Positions 57,980 to 64,000 of a DNA stretch of 64,000 nucleotides are shown one piece after another. The DNA comes from Aquamicrobium sp. GTDB lineage: Bacteria > Pseudomonadota > Alphaproteobacteria > Rhizobiales > Rhizobiaceae. The DNA lies in the NCBI RefSeq assembly GCF_023954335.1, contig NZ_JAMLIE010000001.1, forward strand, positions 1,860,001-1,924,000, in the 5' to 3' direction. Positions within the stretch are counted from its first letter, which is position 1. Each line of letters begins with the position of its first letter. The notes under the pieces are model-generated. The model saw only the letters and a program-made list of their open reading frames with translations. It was not told where the DNA came from and did no database searches. Made by a program: the position numbers and the translations under genes.

Positions 57980-58612
57980 ATGGGATTGCTCGACAGGCTG
58001 GGCTCCAGCCTCTTCGGACGCGCTGCGCCGATTGATCGCGCCGACAGGCTGGCCGATTTCATCGACAGCCGGGCCGCCTTCATGTGCCAGAAATGCGTGG
58101 TGGAGTTCTGCCGCGTGCGCGCCGGCGTCTACTGGCAGAAGCTGTTCAGCGAGGAGGAATTCATCGAGCAGCTCGGCAAGGCGAACTGGAAGGCGTTTCC
58201 TCCCGCCGTCGGCATGCTCGCAGAAATGGTGGAAGGCGTCTTGCGCGAGCCCGCCGGCTTGCGCCAGCGCGCGCTGCCGCAAGCGCTGGGCGCGACGTGC
58301 CGGGCGGTCTTCTCGCGCCATCCCGTACCGGACGGTCTTCCTGCGAGTTTCCGGGACGAGGCGGCGGCCCTCGTCGACGAGCGGCTTCAGGCGACGCAAT
58401 TCGCAGCGCCGCGCCCGGTGCGCGCCATTCCCGACCCGCTGGCAAGGCTGGTGTTTCAGGCGCTGCCGATCCACGAGAGCATCGTGACCAACGACTACGA
58501 CTACATCTTCAACAATCTGCGCATGAACCTGCTGCGCTTTCATTCCGATTTCCTGGACGCGGTCGATGCTCCGGCGCTGCTGGACGATCTCCTCGGTTCC
58601 AGCCGGGATTGA
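57980..58612 (+). CDS. Conserved-looking protein of unknown function
   Basis: 210 residues, no signal or membrane segment, mostly helical. A CxxC plus third Cys cluster is near the N-terminus (MCQKCVVEFCR, about residues 34-44), a possible metal or redox site. Then comes GVYWQKLFSEEEFIEQLGKANWKAFPPAVGMLAEMVEGVLR and a terminal HESIVTNDYDYIFNNLRMNLLRFHSDFLDAVD. GGGAGGAGACC precedes ATG 57980. It lies between the symporter operon and the exonuclease-CBS-nucleotidyltransferase gene, convergent with the latter (28 bp apart), which suggests membership of the same functional unit. I do not recognise the family. Confidence 0.7.
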   Translation: MGLLDRLGSSLFGRAAPIDRADRLADFIDSRAAFMCQKCVVEFCRVRAGVYWQKLFSEEEFIEQLGKANWKAFPPAVGMLAEMVEGVLREPAGLRQRALPQALGATCRAVFSRHPVPDGLPASFRDEAAALVDERLQATQFAAPRPVRAIPDPLARLVFQALPIHESIVTNDYDYIFNNLRMNLLRFHSDFLDAVDAPALLDDLLGSSRD

Positions 58613-58640
58613 AGGATCGGCGTCGGAACGGCGATCCCGC

Positions 58641-60752
58641 TCAACGGAACATCAGGTCGCGCACCAGTTGCGGCATCGACTGGAGACGCCGGATCAGCGC
58701 CTTCAGCTCGGCTTGTTCCTCGCGCCGGATCGCTGCGGGCTCGACGCGGTTGGAGACGGGAACACCCGCATAAATGTCGCGGATCTGCTGGTCGAGCAGC
58801 AGGCCGATCAGGAAAACGTGACCGGCGAGCATCGCCTTCATGTCTTCCTTGCCGCCGATGTCGAGAGACAGCAGCCCCTCGAGCCGGGCACGCGTGCTCA
58901 CAGCCCGTATGTCATGGTGGATCGCCAGGGCGCGCGCCGCCGCGACGATCGGGAACAGGCCGTGCATCTTGACGTCGAGCCGGCCGTCCTCGAGATGCAG
59001 CCCGCCCATGAACGTGAAGGGATTGCCGGCCGCGATCTGCTCGCCCAGAAGCTTCGCGAAGGTCGGCTCCGCATGGCCGCGCGCATAGGCGTGTCCGAAA
59101 AGCGCCTCGCCCAGCGCCGCGTCGCCATGCACGGGTTTCAGGTCGTAGAAGATGTCGACGTTGAGCAGGTCTTCCGGCCGCAGCCGCCGAATCCATCCGT
59201 CTATGCGCTCCGTCCATGTCCGGAGGCTGCCGCGAAAGGCGGCGTTCCTGGCCATGACCCCGCCCTTGCAGTAGGGCACGCCGGCCGCGTCGAGGATGTC
59301 GGCTAGCCTGGCGCCGAGCGCCGCGAACCATCGGTCCTCGGCGCCGTCCGGCTCGCCCTGCGCGAAAACGATCGCGTTGTCCTGATCGGGCGCCAGAAGG
59401 CTTTCCCCGCGTCCGCCGGACCCGAGCACCAGCACGGCGTAAGGGCAGGGCGCCGCGCCGTGTCCCTCCGCCCGCATCGCCTGCTCGGCGAGGACGGCGG
59501 CCCGGCGCGTCAGCGCGCGCAATTCCTCGCTGACGATCTCGGCGATGATGCGCGGGTCGATCTCCTCGGCGAGCAACGCGCGCGCGACGCCCGGCAGCAT
59601 CGCCCAGGCGTCGGCGAGTCCGGCGGCATCCGCGGCGTGCTCGATCCTGTCTTCAAGATCGATCGCGGCGGCGGCGCGCAGCCTCAGGAGATCGCGCGCC
59701 GACAGGACGCCGGCCAGCATGCCGGCATCGTCGCGCACGGCGAGATGGCGGATCTTCAGCCGGTCCATCCGGCCGATGGCGCGGTAGGCGAAGGCGTCGG
59801 CACGGACGCTGGCGAGCGGCCGCGAGGCGATGGCGCCGGCCGGCACGTCCAGCGCGTCGCTGCCGCCGCCGGCGATCTGCCTCATCACGTCGCGCTCCGT
59901 GACGATGCCGTAATCCGCAACGGGCTGGTCCGGCCGGCCGGGCCCGGACACCAGCACCGAGCTGATCTTGCGGCCTGTCATCAGTTCGACGACCCGGCGC
60001 AGGGGTTCTTCTTCCTTCACCACGACCGGCGGATGGCTCATGAGGCTGCCGACGCGATGGCGGTATGCGTAAGGGTCGACAGACTGGAAGGCGGGCGGCC
60101 GGGGACGCGACACCGGCTCGACCCAGCCCGCGCGATGGCCGGCCTCGAGATCGCGCGACAGGGCGAGGCAGGCGAGTTCCGCTTCGCCCAGCGTGCGCAC
60201 GTTGCGCTTGCGCAGTTCTGGCAGCAGCGCGACGAACACCTCTCCCGCCGCCGCCGCATCGCCAAGGGCGGTGTGCCGGTCGGCGATCTCCACGCCGAGC
60301 CAGCCGGCGACCATCTCCAGCGAATGGTCCGCGAGGTTGGGATTCGCGACGCTCGCGAGAAGTCGGGTGCACAGCGCGCGCGGCTTGATCCACGGCAATC
60401 CTGCGGCACGGCATTCGCGCTCCATCACCGCCAGGTCGAAGCCGATGGAGTGGCCGACCAGCACGCGCGTGCCGGCGAAGTCCTGGAACCGTGTCCATGC
60501 CGCGGCGAAATCCGGCTGGCCGACAAGCCGGTCGTCCGTGATGCCGTGGATGCGGGAGGAGGCCGGCGGGACGGCTTCGCCGGGATCGACCAGAACATCG
60601 AAGCTGCGCTCCGGTTCGATCTTGCCGCCCGAGATGCCGACAGCGCCGATCTGCAGGATGCGGGCCCTGGTTGCATCCAGTCCGGTCGTTTCCGTGTCGA
60701 CGGCAATCCCGGCGATTGCGATCAGCGGTGTCGCGCCGGTAGCAGGCTTCAT
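58641..60752 (-). CDS. Fusion of DEDDh exonuclease, CBS pair and DUF294 nucleotidyltransferase
   Basis: 703 residues. (1) DnaQ-like 3'-5' exonuclease, about 10-180, with D19/E21, D106, H160 and D165. (2) CBS pair, about 232-358 (SLMSHPPVVVKEEEP, VTERDVMRQI, IASRPLASV, LSARDLLRL), which usually senses adenylates. (3) GlnD-type nucleotidyltransferase with GSGGRGE (about 444-450) and metal ligands D456/D458, then the helical DUF294 C-terminal domain. CBS-DUF294 proteins frequently neighbour VC_2705 symporters; here the exonuclease, a separate gene in many bacteria, is fused on. The role may be signal-dependent modification of a partner. ATG 60752 has GGGAGACGG. Confidence 0.88.
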   Translation of the reverse strand: MKPATGATPLIAIAGIAVDTETTGLDATRARILQIGAVGISGGKIEPERSFDVLVDPGEAVPPASSRIHGITDDRLVGQPDFAAAWTRFQDFAGTRVLVGHSIGFDLAVMERECRAAGLPWIKPRALCTRLLASVANPNLADHSLEMVAGWLGVEIADRHTALGDAAAAGEVFVALLPELRKRNVRTLGEAELACLALSRDLEAGHRAGWVEPVSRPRPPAFQSVDPYAYRHRVGSLMSHPPVVVKEEEPLRRVVELMTGRKISSVLVSGPGRPDQPVADYGIVTERDVMRQIAGGGSDALDVPAGAIASRPLASVRADAFAYRAIGRMDRLKIRHLAVRDDAGMLAGVLSARDLLRLRAAAAIDLEDRIEHAADAAGLADAWAMLPGVARALLAEEIDPRIIAEIVSEELRALTRRAAVLAEQAMRAEGHGAAPCPYAVLVLGSGGRGESLLAPDQDNAIVFAQGEPDGAEDRWFAALGARLADILDAAGVPYCKGGVMARNAAFRGSLRTWTERIDGWIRRLRPEDLLNVDIFYDLKPVHGDAALGEALFGHAYARGHAEPTFAKLLGEQIAAGNPFTFMGGLHLEDGRLDVKMHGLFPIVAAARALAIHHDIRAVSTRARLEGLLSLDIGGKEDMKAMLAGHVFLIGLLLDQQIRDIYAGVPVSNRVEPAAIRREEQAELKALIRRLQSMPQLVRDLMFR

Positions 60753-60909
60753 TTTCCGTCTCCCAGAGATCGCCGAAAGCCCGGCCATCGGCAGCATAGA
60801 GCAGGCCCGAACGCAGCGACAAGGCCGGAGTCACGCGGCATCGTCTCCCTATTGTGACTTGAAGCCGGCCCTGGCCTCGGTCATTCTAGGTTTGCGGCTG
60901 AGGCGACAG

Positions 60910-61293
60910 ATGGGCCAGATCAGGCGGATCGCATTGCAGTGCGTCGGGCGGGCGGTCATGTTCGGTTCGCTCGCGATCGGCTGCGTCATGGTTGGCTTTT
61001 CCTTCAACCCCGTATCCGCCTTCCGGTCGGGCGCGTTCATGGCGCTGATGATGGCGGCGGTGCTGATGTGGAAGGCGCTGACTGCCGGCACCACGAACCC
61101 CAGACGCACGGAGGTCTGGCTCTACCTCGACGAAAAGACCCGCCCGATCGATGCCGCGGCGCAGAAGGTGTTCCGCACGGTGATGCGCGAGGTCTACGTA
61201 TTCTATGCGTGGATCGTGCTGGGCGCGGCGGTCGGCCTCTTCGCGCTTTCGTTTGTCATGATGCTGTTCGGCCTGAGCGGCCATTTGCCGTAG
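60910..61293 (+). CDS. Small three-helix membrane protein
   Basis: 127 residues with hydrophobic segments at about 13-33, 38-57 and 97-122; the loop TNPRRTEVWLYLDEKTRPIDAAAQKVFRTVMREVY is polar and rich in charged residues. GAGGCGACAG precedes ATG 60910. It lies between the fusion gene and the NACHT gene and converges with the latter (22 bp). No family recognised. Confidence 0.65.
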   Translation: MGQIRRIALQCVGRAVMFGSLAIGCVMVGFSFNPVSAFRSGAFMALMMAAVLMWKALTAGTTNPRRTEVWLYLDEKTRPIDAAAQKVFRTVMREVYVFYAWIVLGAAVGLFALSFVMMLFGLSGHLP

Positions 61294-61315
61294 CGTCGCC
61301 ACGCGGCAGTCCTGG

Positions 61316-64000
61316 CTAGGCCTTGAGTTCCTTGAGGATTCGCTCCGCCGCCGCCGCGATCCAGAAAGAAGGATGCCGCGCCGCCTTTTCGACGAGGGCG
61401 GGCGACAGGCCGAGCGCGCGGGCGCGGCCGTAGTCGGCTTCGGCGATGTCGATGTAGCCCGCCACCCTCAATGCGCGCGGCAGGGCGGCCTCGGGCTGCG
61501 CCGCGATCTCGGCCCGCAGCCTTTGCACGTCCGTGCCGAGCCCGGCGCGATCGATGCCGGTGAGCGTGACGAGCGCCTCGATGACCGCGCGCGCTGCCTC
61601 GCGGCGGCGGGGCTTCTGCCAGTCCTCCAGATCGTTGCTCGGCGTATTCCAGTAGCCGCTCGCCTTGAGGAACGCGCCGAGATGCAGGAAGGGGGCATGG
61701 GCGTCCGCCAGCTCCTCTGCGGGGGCGGCGTCCTCCGCCCCGCCGGGGAGGAGATCGAGAACCATCTCAAGCACCCGCTCCTGCTGCCTCGCCCGGCGCG
61801 CCAGCCGCTCCGGGGCGAAGACGTCCCAGCGGGCGATCACCCGGTCGGCATCCTCGTCGCGGCCGGCGGAACGGTACAGCGCGATGACATTGCGGTTGAA
61901 CCTGACCGGCGGGGGAGTTGTCCCCTCGCTGATCTTCGCGGTGAGGGCGGCGAGAAGCGCGTTGCTCCTTTCGGCGGGGAGTTCCCTGAGGAATTCCCCG
62001 AACATCGCCGACGCGCAGGCGATGGCGAGGTCCTGCACGTCGTCGCGCGCCGTCGAGTCCGGCGGCGGGCCGAAATCCTCGGGATGCATGCCGAGCGCCG
62101 GCAGGTCGAGAAACAGGGCGGCGAGGGCGTCGAGGTCGTAGTGCCGCGGCCCGGCCGTCGCGAGGCAGGCCCAGGCGGCAAGCTGAACCCAGTTCCGCGG
62201 GTCGTCGCGCAAGGCGCTTGCCCGCTGCGCAACCTCGTCCGGAAAGGCTTTCGCGGCGCGCAGCAGCGGCGGGCAGGCGAGACCGGCTGCCGTTGATGCC
62301 GAGAGGACGAGCGCGAAGGCCGCGTCCAGGATTTCCGCCACGAGCGCTGCCGGCAGCTCGCCGCCGCCGTCCGCGATCAGGGAAAGGCACTGGCCGATCC
62401 GCACGGACTGCGGCCCGCCTTCGTCGCCCTGCGCCAGCAGGGCGCGGGCGACGGGCGCGGCGAGGCCGAGGCTGCCAGCGAAGTTGAGCAGCTCGATGGA
62501 GGCGGCATGACGCGCCTGGGCGAGGATCGCGGCATCGCGTGCCCCGGCCGGAAGGCTCGCCAGATAGCGCGCGCCTGCATATTCGCCCAGCGTCTTGTGG
62601 ACGAACAGCAGCATCTCCTCGCCGGCATGGCGCACCCGCTCGACCAGCCCGGTCTGCTGCCAGAAGGCGAGGCATTCCTCGAACGCCGTCTCGGCCTTGA
62701 GCCGTGATACGCCGAGCTCGTCGGCGAGAATGTCTGCGCATTGGGCGCGGACCCGGCCCAGCCGTGCGCCCGGATTGGTGGTCAGCACCCAGCCCAGCAC
62801 CTCGGCGCAGCGGATCGCGAGGCTTCCCAGAGGCCGGGCGTCGACGCGCGCATTCGGCGCCTGCTCGATCCGCTCGAACACGCGCGTGTAAAGGTCGGTC
62901 CGGCCGTCGCCGAACTCCACCCGATGCATGCCGAGCAGCACGGCGAAGCCGAGGAGCAGCGGGCTGTGGGTCAGCAGCTCGCTGTCGCGGTTGCGCCGGA
63001 GCTGCCGCTCGACGAAGGCACGAACGGCGCGCCGCTCGGCGGGCGCGTCGGGATGGATGCCGGCGAGAAGGCGCTCGACATGGTCCCCCGCGCGGGAGGG
63101 ATCGAGCGCCAGCATCTCGTAATGGCGCCAGCCGGCGAGGTGCGGCGTCTCGTAGCCGATCGGCCGCGTGGTGACGACCGCGCGGCAGCCCGGATGGCTC
63201 TCGCAGAACGCGGCGAGGTGGCGGGCGATGAGGTCCTGCGCGTCGCCGGCCTCGTCGAGCCCGTCGCACAGCAGCACGCCGGATGCGAGGAAGGCCGGCG
63301 CGATCGCCTCGGGGGAGACGCCGGAATCGTGGAGGCCGAGCGTCAGCACGCTTTCGAGGAACGTCGCGCCGCGGCTGAGGGGCAGCGCCAGCGCCTTCAC
63401 GTCCACCCGGACGACCGGGAAACCGTCCCGCGCATAGGCCAGCGCCAGCTTGCGGGTCAGCATGCTCTTGCCGAGGCCGGGGCCGCCGACGACGACGCAA
63501 TGCCTGTAGAACCGGCCGATGGAGATGTTGGCGATGCTCGGGATCAGGATGTTGGCCGCCTCATAGCCGCCGTCCCTGTGGAACGCCCGTATCTCCTCGA
63601 TCGTCGCCGGCTTACCCGTCTCCGCGATCATCGGGACGATGATCGGCAGGTCGACCCATGCCGTGTCCATCGAAAGCAGCCGGGTCACGCCGAAGATCGA
63701 GAAGGAGCGGTTGGCGGCGACGACATGCCGCCGCAGCCGTGCCTCGGCCTCGCGGCGAAGCGCCTCGTCCATGCGCCCGGCCGCCCTCTGCTCCCGGAAC
63801 GGCACCCGGCTGGACGTCGCGTCCTGGAAAACGCGCAGCAGCTCCGCCCTGGTCAGGGGCGGGGCGTTGTCGGTGCGGGCCGCCTCGACCGCGGCGCAGT
63901 AGAGCGCGTCATATGCCTTCTGCGCGTCCTGCGGGTATACGCCGAACGTCTCGCCGTGCCTGACCAGCTGATAGTCGATCTGCGCGCGCAGGTCTTCGCG
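61316..64000 (-). CDS. NACHT-domain NTPase, NLR-like, 5' end outside the window
   Basis: 894 residues visible, the frame is still open at the window edge and has no Met in the first 65 codons, so the true start is beyond 64000. The NACHT module has Walker A GGPGLGKS (about 172-179), a Walker B with the NACHT-type DGLDE run (LLCDGLDEAGD), sensor-1 VVTTRP and the HSPLLLGF winged-helix junction. About 500 residues of helical, HEAT/ARM-like sequence follow. The N-terminal effector domain is not visible. Bacterial NACHT proteins include antiphage defence systems; this function is inference. Confidence 0.85.
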   Translation of the reverse strand, partial: REDLRAQIDYQLVRHGETFGVYPQDAQKAYDALYCAAVEAARTDNAPPLTRAELLRVFQDATSSRVPFREQRAAGRMDEALRREAEARLRRHVVAANRSFSIFGVTRLLSMDTAWVDLPIIVPMIAETGKPATIEEIRAFHRDGGYEAANILIPSIANISIGRFYRHCVVVGGPGLGKSMLTRKLALAYARDGFPVVRVDVKALALPLSRGATFLESVLTLGLHDSGVSPEAIAPAFLASGVLLCDGLDEAGDAQDLIARHLAAFCESHPGCRAVVTTRPIGYETPHLAGWRHYEMLALDPSRAGDHVERLLAGIHPDAPAERRAVRAFVERQLRRNRDSELLTHSPLLLGFAVLLGMHRVEFGDGRTDLYTRVFERIEQAPNARVDARPLGSLAIRCAEVLGWVLTTNPGARLGRVRAQCADILADELGVSRLKAETAFEECLAFWQQTGLVERVRHAGEEMLLFVHKTLGEYAGARYLASLPAGARDAAILAQARHAASIELLNFAGSLGLAAPVARALLAQGDEGGPQSVRIGQCLSLIADGGGELPAALVAEILDAAFALVLSASTAAGLACPPLLRAAKAFPDEVAQRASALRDDPRNWVQLAAWACLATAGPRHYDLDALAALFLDLPALGMHPEDFGPPPDSTARDDVQDLAIACASAMFGEFLRELPAERSNALLAALTAKISEGTTPPPVRFNRNVIALYRSAGRDEDADRVIARWDVFAPERLARRARQQERVLEMVLDLLPGGAEDAAPAEELADAHAPFLHLGAFLKASGYWNTPSNDLEDWQKPRRREAARAVIEALVTLTGIDRAGLGTDVQRLRAEIAAQPEAALPRALRVAGYIDIAEADYGRARALGLSPALVEKAARHPSFWIAAAAERILKELKA

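Noticed and set aside
63803..63805. GTG as start of the NACHT protein
   Set aside because: The same frame is open without a stop for the remaining 65 codons to the window edge and reads as plausible protein, so the start is outside.

Overview
The window is GC-rich, densely coded chromosomal DNA of an alphaproteobacterium, most likely order Hyphomicrobiales (Rhizobiales) and probably close to Mesorhizobium, Aminobacter or Nitratireductor. The evidence is the combination of FeuP/FeuQ next to a rhizobial-type cycHJKL (ccmI-E-F-H)-degP block, glnE followed by pleC, the cell-cycle regulator GcrA, an argD-argF-hslO operon, a SAM-II riboswitch before metZ, and rhizobial-style palindromic intergenic repeats. 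The genus is inference.

Layout. 0-9 kb: feuP-feuQ, a 17 kDa-antigen-type lipoprotein, the cytochrome c maturation genes ccmI-ccmE-ccmF-ccmH with overlapping stops and starts, and the periplasmic protease degP, closed by a terminator. 9-16.4 kb: a second OmpR/EnvZ-type pair translationally coupled to glnE, then pleC on the opposite strand. 16.5-29 kb: pepN, a drug/metabolite-type exporter, an XRE regulator divergent from a small membrane protein, a uracil-DNA glycosylase, ETF-ubiquinone oxidoreductase, an exonuclease/endonuclease/phosphatase, AMP nucleosidase, two tiny membrane proteins, a GST and a DUF2147 protein. 29-36 kb: Sel1 protein, YitT protein, phoU, phoR, an HisC-type aminotransferase, a serine hydrolase and a TorF porin. 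36-43.6 kb: a leucine-catabolism locus (TetR regulator, isovaleryl-CoA dehydrogenase, both methylcrotonyl-CoA carboxylase subunits, a hydrolase) with tRNA-Arg and a DUF922 gene embedded. 43.6-45 kb: nested repeats and an IS481-family element. 45-54 kb: gcrA, argD-argF-hslO, small secreted or membrane proteins, apaG, metZ with riboswitch, dcd and a voltage-gated channel. 54-64 kb: tRNA-Gly, a sodium:solute symporter with its small subunit, an exonuclease-CBS-nucleotidyltransferase fusion, and a NACHT NTPase cut by the window edge.

The most unusual signal is a family of strictly phased 7-bp repeats (consensus TAGNGAR) arranged as large inverted repeats at three gene boundaries (about 16.55, 24.69 and 28.70 kb). 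The consensus puts a TAG in every reading frame on one strand and can never produce a stop on the other, and the stop-rich strand is the one leaving the flanking genes. Other points of interest are the IS481 insertion exactly at the gcrA stop codon inside a palindromic element, two distant copies of a hairpin repeat with compensatory base changes, the incomplete NLR-like NACHT protein, the three-domain fusion beside the symporter, and two related tiny membrane proteins sharing a C-x2-T-x2-G-C-A motif.
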